Positions 1 to 10,103 of a stretch of 64,000 nt of DNA are shown in pieces. Positions within the stretch are counted from its first letter, which is position 1, and each line of letters begins with the position of its first letter. Source of the DNA: Hericium rajendrae (taxonomy: Eukaryota; Basidiomycota; Agaricomycetes; Russulales; Hericiaceae); the NCBI GenBank assembly GCA_033439255.1, contig CM065888.1:1488001-1552000 (forward strand). The letters run 5' to 3'. The notes under the pieces are model-generated. The model was not told the origin of the DNA, did not search any database, and saw nothing but the letters and a program-made list of their open reading frames with translations. The position numbers and the translations under genes were made by a program.

Positions 1-3000
1 GACATCGAGGAAATCTTCCAATGGCGGGTGATCGAGGATGGTACGGGCGAAATATGGGACAACGCGGTAGGCTGCGGTGGGCCGGTCGAATAACGTACCA
101 TCGAGCTCACACAAGAGGTAAGCACGCCCCTTGTTGCGGCCGAGGACAAGGTACGGGCCTAGGTAGCACGGTTTGGTCTTCCGGGAATGGCTGGTGCTGT
201 ACGCGGAATTGCGGACAAGTACCAGTTCGCCATGGCGAAAGTCAAAGTCGCGGATCGTGCGTTCATGTTCCAGTTCAAATTTTCGTGCTGCCTGGAGGCG
301 GGCCTCGTAGACGCGGCTGTGAAGTCGCTGAAGGTCCTTTTGACGCTTCTGCAGGGCAAGAGCGCGGGAGGCGATCAGGTCGGTAGAGGACAAGATCGCC
401 TCGGGCGGCGGTAGCAGGTAGGTGGCTTCAGCGATATCGAGCGGCATCAGGGGGTGCGTACCGGTTACCGCGAAGTATGGGGAACAGCCCATGCGCCGGC
501 GGATGGTGATACGTTCCGACCAGAACACGGAGTGGGCTGAGTAGCTCCAATTCTTCTCCACGCCGTCGGCGGCCTTGATCAGGGCTTGGCGTACGTCAAA
601 GTGTGCACGCTCAGCGATGCCGTTGGCTCTCGAGTTATAGCCCGAGATGCGGATATGCCGGACGTGGTACTTCTTTTCCAGCTGCGTCAAGGCTTTAACG
701 AACGGGCCGCCGTTGTCGGACACGATTTCGGTGAGCATACCCCAGCGGCACAAGATGTCTTGGTAAATCCAATCAGCAATGTGCTCGCTGCGTTCTTTGC
801 GCAGCATGCGCCATTCGGGAAAGTGGGACACAGAGCAGCGCCCTTGGACCAGGTATTGCATATTGTTGGATTTCGGCAGGTGCATGGTATCCATGTACAT
901 TTTCGCAAATAAAGGCGCGGGCACCGCAACCGTTGGCGGGATAAGAACTTTGCGGATCTGGAACGCTTGGCAAATATGGCACGAACGGACGAACCAAGCG
1001 ACATCCGAGCCCATAAAAGGCCACCGGAAACGGACCGCGAGCAGGAGGGCGGTTGCGGCGACGCCACGGTGTCCCGCGGACTCGTGAGTCTCAACGAGAG
1101 CAGCCCAGCGGCCGGTCGGCGGGAGCACTAGTTTGTGCGCATTTGTCTTGTCGCGCTTCCAGAGGCGGCCACCTTTCATGAAGAAGTCGCGGCAATAACG
1201 CAGGAAGCGAGCGTACTCCCGGTCCGTCAATCCGTCAGGGCGGATCAGATGGAGCAGGAAGTTGGTGACGGCGCGCAGTCGGGCATCCGTGAGGAGGGAT
1301 TTTTCGGACCTTGGAACGTCTGCGTAGGACGCCAAGTGGTCTTGCGGAGGAGGCGCGACAAAATCGCCAGCAGCGACATTGGTCGAGATGAGCTGTTGTG
1401 CCAGCTGAGGGCGGTCGTGGCCGATCCGAGGCACATTTATTATGTGTACAAAGCCATAAGCACGGTCGACCCAGTCGTCGAAGTCGTCGTCGGGTTCGGG
1501 CGCATCATCGTCCTGGGGGCGGCGCCGGGAGAGGCCATCCGGCCCATGCTTCTCGCCGGGGACGTGGACCAGGGTAAATTGAAACATGAGGATGCCGACG
1601 ATCCACCGGTTCATGGACGCACTAGGGGCGAGATCGGGATTATTCAGCATGCCGGATATATAACGGGCGTCGACTTCGATAATCAGGTTGCAAACGCCAA
1701 TGAGCCAGAGTTTGAGTGCGCGAAGGCTCCGGTATAGGCCATATAATTCCAGCTTTGGTTGGGAGAAGCACGCCTCACGGTCGTTCAGGGCGATAGAGCC
1801 GAAGCGGGCATACCGGCGAACTTTGGGGTCGTCCACATCCTGTTGACAGAGTAGGTAACCGATGGCAATATAGGAGGTGTCGACGCCCAGGATCACTGAG
1901 GCGGGAGACTCGTAATCTATCGCGCGCAGGGCGGGTGATGCGAGTAGCGCTTGCTTAAGGTCTTCCTGCGCAGCCAACTGGTCTGGGCCGAACTCGAATG
2001 GGGTGTCCTTGCGCGTAAGCCGTACCAGATGGTGAGCACGTTTTGCAAAGTTCTTGATGAAGATGCGGGCCACGCCAATGGTCCCGAGAAAAGCAGGAAC
2101 GTCCGAGAGGTCGGTACAAGGTTGCCAGTTGCTGACCTTGGCGAGGTTGCTGAGTTCTGGCAAACGGCCCGCCGGCGTGCATCTATGGCCGACGACGATG
2201 ATTTCCGGCACGCAAAGGACAGTCTTTTTCCCTGAGAAGGTACCACCGCAATATTTCATGCGTTGGACGACACGGTTCGCGCCCTGGAAGTGTTCCCAGA
2301 CAAAGCGATGGATACCTGGGTTCCAGGGTATAGTTTCAAAATTTCCGCCGGGCAACTCGTAACGGGTAGCTGGGCCTTTAATGGGAACATCATCGATATA
2401 GGGCATGGTGACAGCTGGGATTTCTGGCCGGAGGATTTCGGTAACGTCGTCGTGGAAGATAGGCACGGAGTTCGTCCACCCCATGGGCAGCGTAACGAGC
2501 CGTTTGGGCCCGAACGGGGTTTGGAACGTGGTCATGTCACGGGACTCCTCCGCCAAGAGTCGCTCGTCGTAACCAACGTAGAGATCGAGGATGCCGCCGC
2601 AAGCATGCCCGGTGAACTGCTCGGCGAGCTGGTCGGTAAAAGGCGGGACGCCCGAGTGAGCGATGGTGACCTTGTTGAGTGGTTCGAGACTGTGCACAAT
2701 GTGCAGGCTTGTACCATCCTTTTTGGTGACGCAGAACCAGCGTGAGCGATATGACGACGACGAAGGCTCATATACGCCGGCGGCAATCTTGGTACGGATA
2801 ATCTCGCAGACCTTGTCATGGATGCCTGGCGGGATTGGATGGTTCTTCAAGACCCAGGGGGTGTGCGGTATCACCGGCATAACCACTGAGGGGAAGAAGT
2901 CTTCGCGGAAATGTCCCCACTCTGAATCGTCCCAGGCGAAGGCGGTATCGTGGAGACACATGAAATGGTGGAGTAGGTCGCGCTCGGAGGGCCAGAGGAA

Positions 3001-3585
3001 ACCTTCTGGATGGGCGCGATCGATAACCGCTTTTCTTTCTTCGGTATAGCGGGCGGTGGGAGCGAACGGGGGCGGATTGGGAGATAACTCCGGCAGGTCT
3101 TGGAGAGGGTCGCCTTTGATGTTACGGAGAACCCGAAAACGCTCGGGGAGGTCCGTAAATACTGGGCGGACTTTTTGGGCAACTGGCTTGTATTTCTTTG
3201 CGGCGTAAGAGGCGACAGGAGGACTGGTATCCGTCGCGCCAGGAGGCGGCGGACTCGGGCGACCTTGCTTGGAAGCGGAAGCGGACTTGCAGGCTGTAGC
3301 GGAGAGAAAGGCAGACAACAAATTAGATTTATCGGGGGCATCCGAAAGCGAAGGACCCCCCGGACTAGAGTCGAGAAGCGAGGCATCACAGGCATAGAGA
3401 TAAAGAGATTGAAGATGATCTTGGCATTTTTCTGGGTTTTCGGAACATTCTGGGGGTATAGCGGCATAAGCCGTGATTTGCGGCGTCTCCGAGTCGAAAT
3501 CAACGATGAAGGCGACCTCTCCTTGATCTTCGATCAAATCATCGAAGCGCGAAAATCCTCCTTTGCCGCGAGCGTATACTGAATG
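1..3585 (-). CDS. Gypsy Pol polyprotein (RT, RNase H, integrase), 3' end outside window
   Basis: An open frame on the minus strand runs from just after a TGA at 3588-3586 through base 1. There is no ATG at its head; it overlaps the end of gag by about 50 nt in the -1 frame, so it is probably made as a Gag-Pol frameshift product. Reading 5' to 3': linker; reverse transcriptase with the catalytic YIDD box at 2400-2389; RNase H with a DTS start, a KLELYG box and a VDARYI box; the H2C2 zinc-binding segment (HESAGH, then SCHICQ) near 1100-980; and the integrase core with MDTMHL, DNGGPF (near 717-700) and GIAERAH, which supply the D, D and E metal ligands. The C-terminus resembles the RYLGPY/VVPYF tail common in agaricomycete gypsy elements. 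All catalytic residues looked for are present. No internal stop was met in about 1,195 codons. Confidence 0.9.
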
Positions 3586-6557
3586 TCAGTGCGCGGGTGG
3601 GTGGGGATCGTGGCTGCTTCGCCGGTGTTTGGGTCGAAGATGGTGATGGTCTGTGTTTCATTGCGGTAGCTGCACACGACTGACTCGGTAAGCACATCGA
3701 AGGGGCGTCCGAGTAGGATATCGTAGGCGGGCGACCGGAGGACGTGTATTTGGAGGTAGAGAACAATGTTGCCGAAGACTGCAGGCACGTTTCGGCACAG
3801 GCCCAGCGAGTCATCAAGTTCGCCGTTGGCGGATTGCATAGTGAGGATAATCGTGGGGTCATACGACAGGCCTAAGGTGTAGCAAACGCTCTCTGACATG
3901 GAGATGACCTGAGAACCTGGGTCCAAGATGCACTCGACCGGTTCTTGATGATCTATGAGTGCTGCAATAGAACGCAGCGCCGCAGACTCGCGCGAGACGA
4001 TCAGGGGTTTAGGCTTTTCGTCCGGGCGGAGTTGCTTGAGGTACTGCTCGTAGGGATCCGGGAGGACGACAGCACCTTCCGGCGGCTCGGCGCACTGGTG
4101 CGAAAGGATAGATACCCGTGGATGAGGGAGCGAGGCCGGGTGCTGCACACGGTCGCCTTCGGCGGGCTCGCTCGCGAACTGGATACCTGCAGCGAGCTCT
4201 ACTTGATGTGCTGGCGAGGCCAGCTCCTCGACTGCATCTTCACCTGGCAGCTCGGAGAGCAGGTCAGTCTCGTTAAGGACTTCCAACAGGTTCTGTCCCG
4301 CCACCAGACGCGTGTGACGCCGTGAGACTGCCTCCTTGTATTTCGCACGTAGTGCAGGTGCCAGGGACCAGAGCTCGCCCTGGGTGACCTCGATAGGGAG
4401 GGACATGGCGCGCGCGAACACGCGGTCCAGCACGTCTTGCCCGACTGAGTCTTGCGCACGACGGGTTGGGCCCGTCTCTTCGACTACTTCGATCACTGGG
4501 ACTTGCGCGGGCCTTGCACCGTCGCGGACTCTGGCAAATGGGTGGACGGGACCATCAGGGTCGCGGAGGTCGTCGCGTACTGCAGGTTGAGATAGAAGGT
4601 GGGGGGGGACGTCTCGTTCCGGGCCTGGGGCCAGTGAAGCTTGCGGAGGGGGCAGGGACGCCCGCGGCGGCTCTGGTTCGTCCTCGATGGTCGGGCGTGG
4701 CGGCGCACGGGGCAATCGTGGAGGGGCTGGTTGGCGGGCAGGCTCTTCCATCCTGCGAGCTCGTTCCAACGCCCGGTTAGCTCTATCACGGCTGGCCGCG
4801 GCATTGGGTGGGGGCACAACCGGGGCGTCCTTCAACTGGTATAACCGCCGTAGCTCGCCCTCCAGGCTCTCGATCCGCGCGTCTGTGGTGAGCTGGTACA
4901 ACCCTGCCTGGACCTGGGTATAGGGGGACGCGGTGGTCTGAGCGTATGCCGGCACGACGCGATAGCCGTAGGGAGGGAGCCCCGCCCGCGGCGAACTTGC
5001 CTGGCGGGTACCGGCTACACCCATCATAAGCTGACCCGTGGCTTGCTGATTGGGGTTCATACGGTGGTATTCGTCGATCCGTTCGGCCATAGTCGCGCCT
5101 GGGGGTCCTTGCGGGAGCCAAGCCCCAGAGGGTAAGACCATCTTGCCTTGGACGTCCTTCTTGCACTTGCCGGCGGCCATGTATTCCCGGGCTGTCATGC
5201 ATTCGTGCACGAAATGCCCCACGTTCCCACAGAAGTTGCACTGATCCGACCCCATTCGCCCGCGCATTGGCGCGCCTTGATTACCTCCGGAGACCATCGG
5301 TTGACGCGACGGCTGCTGCGCGCTCCTCAAGAGGATATCGGCCAGTGACGCTAACTGCTCACTCTTAATCTGGATAGTCGTTCCTGAGCCTGCATCGGCG
5401 GTTGATGACGACGCGGTGGCTTGAGTTGACGACGGTCCACGCAGGTACGGGTCGGGGGTGATGGCAGTGCCATACATGCACCACTCTGCGGCCCTATAGA
5501 CGTCGTTGATCGGGTGCGGATCGTCGGGATGGTGATCAGGCTTGGTAAGAGCAAGGCGGTCCTCTACCCGCAGGCGAAGACGTTCGGGGAGCGCCGCCAA
5601 AAACCAGCGTTGTTCCTCGATATCGGAGATGCGGTTCTTGCCTTTCAGGTAGCGCGTGATGACCGTGAACTCGCGCGAGAACGCACCAAGTTCGCCGACG
5701 GAACTGAGGGTGGACTCGGCAGTTCGGTGCACGAGTGACTCCAAATCTTGACGCGAAAAGGTATTCTCCTTAGCCGAGCCCGGGTAGAGTTCGTGGATAG
5801 CTTTCTTGAATTCGTCCCAAGTGCCGGCGGCGTACTTGGCCTCGGACCGCCACAGCTCTTGTGCGTCAACGTCTGAGAGGAGACGGACCGCATGACTCTT
5901 TTTCTCCGCATCATCTGCCACGGAGGAACGCTGAAAACAAAATTCGAGATCGAGGAAGTAACGGCCCAGCTCGCGGGGGGAGTTGGTGTCGAACTTGGGA
6001 GCACCGCTCTCGCCGCGCATAGGCATGGAGGGGGGCGGCATGACTGGTTCGATACTTGGTGGCCTGGGGAAGGGGAAATGTGCAGGGGCTAGCGGGCTGT
6101 GTTGTTGAGTAGGAGAAGGGGGACGGGGGGTAGCAGGCAAAGTCACCTGGTGCGGCGTTGTCCTAGGACCCGCGGTAGCAGAGGGGCCGGCAAGGGGTCG
6201 CGGCACCGGGGTTGGCGATACGGGTGGAGTAGGAACGATGAAGGAACGCTCGAGCTCGGGAATTTTGAACTCTTCGTCGATGGGAGTAAGGGGACTAGTG
6301 GGAGTTGGAACCGGTGGGAAAGGTGACGGTAGGTCGGGGGAAACTTGCTGAGGGTCCTGAGTCGCAACACGGACTTCTTGTTCGAGGGTACGATCTGGAT
6401 TCGACCGTGCGCCATTCCTAGTACGACACGGCTCTATTTTGAGTATGGAACCCTCGCGGTGGGCTCCAAAATGATGTGTGGACCCTGGGAATGGAGGCGG
6501 CAGCCAAAACCAAAACCAACAGAGTACCGGGGGGTGCGAGGGGACCAAGTATCTCAA
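3534..6557 (-). CDS. Gypsy Gag-protease polyprotein
   Basis: The frame is 1,007 codons long. Order: a very proline-rich N-terminus of about 170 residues; a capsid-like region beginning near GAPKFDTNSPRELGRYF; a zinc knuckle CNFCGNVGHFVHEC (C-X2-C-X4-H-X4-C) in the middle; a second proline-rich stretch; and a C-terminal aspartic-protease fold with a LDPGSQVIS active-site loop and a YDILLGRPF flap-end motif. The protease loop reads D-P-G rather than the usual D-T/S-G. The start is uncertain. The first in-frame ATG (6557) lies upstream of the candidate primer site, hence perhaps within the LTR, and the next in-frame ATG is only at about residue 170 (before PPPSMPMRG). Initiation could use a non-AUG codon, or the 5' leader could be spliced. 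The protein would package element RNA and mature Gag-Pol. Confidence 0.85.
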   Translation of the reverse strand: MRYLVPSHPPVLCWFWFWLPPPFPGSTHHFGAHREGSILKIEPCRTRNGARSNPDRTLEQEVRVATQDPQQVSPDLPSPFPPVPTPTSPLTPIDEEFKIPELERSFIVPTPPVSPTPVPRPLAGPSATAGPRTTPHQVTLPATPRPPSPTQQHSPLAPAHFPFPRPPSIEPVMPPPSMPMRGESGAPKFDTNSPRELGRYFLDLEFCFQRSSVADDAEKKSHAVRLLSDVDAQELWRSEAKYAAGTWDEFKKAIHELYPGSAKENTFSRQDLESLVHRTAESTLSSVGELGAFSREFTVITRYLKGKNRISDIEEQRWFLAALPERLRLRVEDRLALTKPDHHPDDPHPINDVYRAAEWCMYGTAITPDPYLRGPSSTQATASSSTADAGSGTTIQIKSEQLASLADILLRSAQQPSRQPMVSGGNQGAPMRGRMGSDQCNFCGNVGHFVHECMTAREYMAAGKCKKDVQGKMVLPSGAWLPQGPPGATMAERIDEYHRMNPNQQATGQLMMGVAGTRQASSPRAGLPPYGYRVVPAYAQTTASPYTQVQAGLYQLTTDARIESLEGELRRLYQLKDAPVVPPPNAAASRDRANRALERARRMEEPARQPAPPRLPRAPPRPTIEDEPEPPRASLPPPQASLAPGPERDVPPHLLSQPAVRDDLRDPDGPVHPFARVRDGARPAQVPVIEVVEETGPTRRAQDSVGQDVLDRVFARAMSLPIEVTQGELWSLAPALRAKYKEAVSRRHTRLVAGQNLLEVLNETDLLSELPGEDAVEELASPAHQVELAAGIQFASEPAEGDRVQHPASLPHPRVSILSHQCAEPPEGAVVLPDPYEQYLKQLRPDEKPKPLIVSRESAALRSIAALIDHQEPVECILDPGSQVISMSESVCYTLGLSYDPTIILTMQSANGELDDSLGLCRNVPAVFGNIVLYLQIHVLRSPAYDILLGRPFDVLTESVVCSYRNETQTITIFDPNTGEAATIPTHPRTDIQYTLAAKEDFRASMI
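3552..3558 (-). promoter_or_regulatory. Putative -1 ribosomal frameshift site GGATTTT
   Basis: On the minus strand the heptamer G-GAT-TTT sits in the gag frame 16 nt before the gag TGA (3536-3534), inside the short gag/pol overlap (3585-3536). Slipping back one base here joins gag to the pol frame. GGAUUUU is a known -1 shift heptamer in red clover necrotic mosaic virus. Use here is inferred from position and frame only. Confidence 0.5.
6451..6468 (-). promoter_or_regulatory. Candidate gypsy primer-binding site
   Basis: The minus strand reads TGGAGCCCACCGCGAGGG, beginning with TGG as expected for pairing with a tRNA CCA end, and follows a CACATCATTT junction typical of an LTR 3' end. No tRNA match could be made here, so the assignment rests on form and position. 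If right, the 5' LTR ends near 6472-6475. Confidence 0.4.
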
Positions 6558-7550
6558 GAGGGGAGCGCCGAGACGTGTAGCTGACGGGTGATCGTACTAC
6601 GGGTAGGGGAGCAAGGCCGCGGAGGGCGAGCTTGCTGCGCGCGGGCGACTTCCGACGCGGCTCTGCTAGGGACGATGACGGTACGACAAGACTCACGGGT
6701 CTTAGGTGATACAGCTTGTAGATAACGGCGCGGCGACGAGTACGACGAATACAATGAGCGACACGAGAAAGTGAGAAGAGCTACGTCTGAGACGTGCTTA
6801 GAGGCTGGGGTGAGAACGTCAAACGGCGGGCTTTGTGAGATCTGAGCTCTGAGGGGAAAAGGCAGATTCCGTTCTGATTCTCTAAGTCAGTAGCTACGGT
6901 ACAAATGGGCAAGGCCGCCTCAGGCGGCCCGGCGCGACTTCCTACGACAACCTCCCGCTGACCGACCCAATCTCCAATTCCTTCCTGATCCTGCCTGCTC
7001 CGGGTCCCTTGGCGAGTGGAGTCGTTGCGGCTCGGCCCGTGCAGGGCAGAGGGCGTGCGCGTGGTACGAACGAATCAAAGGTGCCGCCTTACAACGTCGC
7101 CCGGGGCGTGCGTCGGGAACGGCGGGCGCGTCGAGCTGGAATGGCTGGGATGACGTCAGTAGCGCACTGTCGCGGGCGCCGCTCGTGATCCGGGGGCGTG
7201 TGGGCGTTCGAGGGCGCGTTGATTGAGCCGGCTGGTTCTCTGGGCGCGCTTCTGTTCCTGTGCCGCTGACTCGTCCGGCTGGTTGATCTCCGGCCCGTTC
7301 GGTGCATCGGACCACGGGACACCGGCTTTAGTCCGACCCGGTCGGTCCCGAACCCGTGGGGGCGCTTGTCCTGTGCGGGGAGCAACGTCGTGGTGGGCGG
7401 ACTTGGTGCGGCTGAGGTGAAGTGAAGCGGGACGGGCAAGGAGGCGGGGAGTGGGCAATGCCGTTGCAAGGCGCGCTAAAGGGCGCATCACCGCGCACTC
7501 TGCCGGGCCTCGGTCCACGGTAAATCCCTCTGTTTCATGTCGTTACGTGT
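6472..7550 (-). other. Probable 5' LTR and flanking GC-rich sequence, no gene
   Basis: Between the gag leader and about 7.55 kb there is GC-rich DNA with short open frames on both strands and no recognisable protein. It most likely contains the gypsy 5' LTR. Plus-strand TGTGTGG at 6475 could be one terminus. The other terminus and the target duplication cannot be defined without the missing 3' LTR. Confidence 0.35.
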
Positions 7551-8747
7551 GCATTTTGGTTTCTCCGACATCCGATCATATCTTACTGGTCGGTTCAGAA
7601 TCTACTTACTTACTTGTTGCTGCCAAAAATTGAGCAGATGCTCGGTATTTCTCCTCTGTACAATATGTCTCTCACTCTCTCGCAGTAGATAGTACCTAAA
7701 TAACATTTTTTTTGAATCAGCAAAGTCTGTCAGTGTTTGCGAAAAGGTATCGAAAGGCAGAATTACCGTTTAGGTCAATAGAAATGCAGCGCGGGAAGTT
7801 GCAAGTCGATGATAGCGGAGAGAATCTGCGGCGAGAAACAGGACTACATAAATTGATTGCTGAAGGTCATTCCAGAGTACTTAGACACATGCAAAATTTT
7901 ATGAGCAAACGGATGTAATCTGCTGTGTTTCGAGCAGGGTAAGAGTAGGAGGGTGCTGTGAGAACTCACCGATTTGGACATCTCGTCGCGGCATTTGTCA
8001 ATCGCGATCGATACCTACCTGATTTGAGTCTCGACATCTCTCCCTGTACTCCGAGTTGTTGCTTCCAGCTTCAATGGGATCACAAAGCACTACATCTAGT
8101 TGATGATTGTCAGTAGTATTCAAATATCAAGACCGAGTGGGGAACTCGACCGCCGCGGTGCATTCAAATCGGGCTCGTACCGAATTGGCGCCAAGAAGCG
8201 CCGCTTCCAAGCTTCAAGTTGTCGCCGCTGACAGTTTTCGAAGCTGGTTGTCCCACCAATAATAACATGGCTAAGCTATATTTTTCTAGTCATGTTCAAA
8301 GTCTGACTTCAATGTCAGGAATATTATGTTTATTTCAGGTAGGATTAATTGCCCCATCTGTTGTCCTCCTCCATCTTATCTCGGGATTCATCCCGAATTA
8401 GCACCATCAATGGTTGCCTGCTTCTGGTGGAGATGTCAGACAGCTGACATCATATCAGCTAATTTCGGCTCAAGTCAGCCTGGGCATCACTGTCATGATG
8501 GATTATTTCCCAAGCTTGAGAGAATTAACATCTCCTGAAATCGGAGAGATGGCCTGAGCAGCAGACAGTCTCACTCAAAAGCTATCCAGCAACTCAGATA
8601 AATTTCAGGCAGCAGAGTTGAGCTTTCAGAGGGACTTAAGGCAGAAGGCATGCAGATATTAAATTCACACAGCAACCGGGGATCAGTCCGAGTGACTCAA
8701 TTCATCTGTCAGTAGTAAGGCCCGAGTTCTATTTACGAGCAGGGATG
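7551..8747. other. Intergenic sequence between two retroelements, no gene seen
   Basis: Average-GC sequence with only short open frames, none with a recognisable product. It is the insertion target of the copia-type element, whose target-site copy GGATG occupies 8743-8747. Old, unrecognisable element debris is possible. Confidence 0.4.
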
Positions 8748-8888
8748 TGTTGAAAACGGCGAGCGCAGCGACAACGGAATAAAACGACACGTCTATATTG
8801 GGACGACGATGACACCGGTATGTACTGGTAAATAAGGTTTCGTGACTACGGCAAAGCCCGATGGCTGCCGAGATTACCAAATCTAACA
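8748..8888 (-). repeat. 3' LTR of gag-only element
   Basis: 141 bp, TG...CA termini, identical to the copy at 9963-10103. At 141 bp it is short for a copia LTR. On the minus strand it lies downstream of the gag ORF. Confidence 0.95.
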
Positions 8889-8927
8889 CTCCTACATAAT
8901 GAGGCAACCATCGGCAGAAAGTGACCA

Positions 8928-9734
8928 TTAAATGAGGCGAACAAAAGGTTCATCAACCTGTGCAGACTGAGCAAACTCCTCACCATTGCTCTCCACAGAA
9001 TCTGCCTCTGCAAACCTGACATGAGACTGACTGGATGGACAGACCCTTGCCATATGACCCTTCCCACCACAAGTGTAGCAGGTAACGTCCTTGCTAGAGG
9101 ACCCTGTAAACCGGGTCTGCCTGGCGACCAGGGCTTGGTCGGATACTGAGCGCCTGTCCTGGGAACGGCTGAGCTGAGACTCCAGGCCGGAGATACGTGA
9201 CATGACACTGCTGAGAGTGAGATCGGAAAAAGGGATTCCATCGAGGGCAGTGACAATTGACTGATACTCCTCAGGGAGACCATCGGTGATGACGAGGATG
9301 ATGTCGATGTCCTGGACAGGAACAGGGGAATGGGATAGCTCAAGGGCTGTGGAGCGGACACGACTAGTCCAATCCATGGTGGACTCAGACTCGAGCTTGG
9401 TCATGCTGAAGAAGCGACGTCGAAGGGAGAGGATGTGATTGACAGACCCAGAGCGATGGATATCCTCCAAAGTCTTCCACATAAGCCTTGGATCCTCCAA
9501 ACCCACAATGAAAGGCATCTGAGAGGACTCAATACTCAGCGTGATCTTCGAGCGTGCTTGCTGCCTCTTCTTCTCCCTCGCCTGAACTGCCTTCACACCT
9601 CTGGGCACCAGCCCTGACACCTCTGGCCCAACAACCTCCCACAGATCTGCTGCAATGAGAAGTGCCTCCATGACTGTCCTCCACTGCACATAGTTGCCCT
9701 CCTTCAGCTTGACAACACGTTCAGTGGACTGCAT
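8928..9734 (-). CDS. Copia-type Gag, 268 aa, sole ORF of the element
   Basis: Intact single-exon frame that starts MQSTERVVKLKEGNYVQW. The N-terminal two-thirds have the helical retrotransposon Gag (UBN2-like) pattern: an ILSLRRRFFSM box with a LPEEYQSIV box downstream. A CCHC zinc knuckle CYTCGGKGHMARVC (C-X2-C-X4-H-X4-C) lies near residue 220, and the tail is acidic. The stop is 40 bp from the 3' LTR, leaving no room for pol. A complete gag under apparent constraint in a pol-less element suggests the protein itself is useful, for example by packaging the element RNA in cis. Role inferred from family; not tested. Confidence 0.88.
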   Translation of the reverse strand: MQSTERVVKLKEGNYVQWRTVMEALLIAADLWEVVGPEVSGLVPRGVKAVQAREKKRQQARSKITLSIESSQMPFIVGLEDPRLMWKTLEDIHRSGSVNHILSLRRRFFSMTKLESESTMDWTSRVRSTALELSHSPVPVQDIDIILVITDGLPEEYQSIVTALDGIPFSDLTLSSVMSRISGLESQLSRSQDRRSVSDQALVARQTRFTGSSSKDVTCYTCGGKGHMARVCPSSQSHVRFAEADSVESNGEEFAQSAQVDEPFVRLI

Positions 9735-9950
9735 GATGGTGATGTCGAAAAGAATGACTAGAAAGGATAGGGAATACAGAGAAGGACAGCTGAATGACGA
9801 GTGATCAGGCCGAACACGGTTGATGCGTGATTACCGGTCGTTGCAAGCGATTGGTTCGAGGATGAAGCACAAGGAATGGAGCAGGTGTCAAAACAAGCCT
9901 GATGTAGACCGCAGAATACGAGCAAGAATGACGAGAGTTAGGAACGGGCA

Positions 9951-9962
9951 GGGCCCATAACC
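9951..9962 (-). promoter_or_regulatory. Primer-binding site resembling initiator tRNA-Met anticodon arm
   Basis: The minus strand reads GGTTATGGGCCC immediately after the 5' LTR. The eukaryotic initiator tRNA-Met anticodon arm contains GGGCUCAUAACC, which pairs along all 12 positions allowing one G-U. Drosophila copia and yeast Ty5 prime from this internal half-tRNA site. This places the element in the copia group independently of its gag. Confidence 0.7.
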
Positions 9963-10103
9963 TGTTGAAAACGGCGAGCGCAGCGACAACGGAATAAAAC
10001 GACACGTCTATATTGGGACGACGATGACACCGGTATGTACTGGTAAATAAGGTTTCGTGACTACGGCAAAGCCCGATGGCTGCCGAGATTACCAAATCTA
10101 ACA
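9963..10103 (-). repeat. 5' LTR of gag-only element
   Basis: 141 bp, identical to 8748-8888, followed on the left side (element interior) by the primer-binding site and on the right by target copy GGATG. It should contain the element promoter; no clear TATA box was noted. Confidence 0.95.

Larger units (their letters stand above)
1..7550 (-). mobile_element. Ty3/gypsy LTR retrotransposon, partial (runs off left edge)
   Basis: Seen: gag with a CCHC knuckle and retropepsin, followed in the -1 frame by reverse transcriptase, RNase H, zinc-binding domain and integrase, which is Ty3/gypsy order. Both frames are open throughout, so the copy looks recent and possibly functional. The 3' end and the 3' LTR lie left of base 1. 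The 5' LTR must lie right of the candidate primer site near 6460, but its outer edge cannot be set without the second LTR; the right limit given is only where the GC-rich sequence fades. The LTRs could not be compared, so age is inferred only from the intact frames. Confidence 0.85.
8748..10103 (-). mobile_element. Complete gag-only copia-type LTR element (non-autonomous)
   Basis: Seen: two 141-bp direct repeats (8748-8888 and 9963-10103), identical at every base when compared by eye, beginning TGTTGAAAAC and ending ATCTAACA. They are flanked by the perfect 5-bp duplication GGATG (8743-8747 and 10104-10108). The 1,074-bp interior carries one intact gag ORF on the minus strand, a primer site right next to the 5' LTR (9951-9962), and no protease, integrase, RT or RNase H. 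Identical LTRs and an exact target duplication mean very recent insertion. Inference: it is mobilised in trans by a full copia element elsewhere, like plant TR-GAG elements (terminal-repeat retrotransposons encoding only Gag). Confidence 0.93.
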
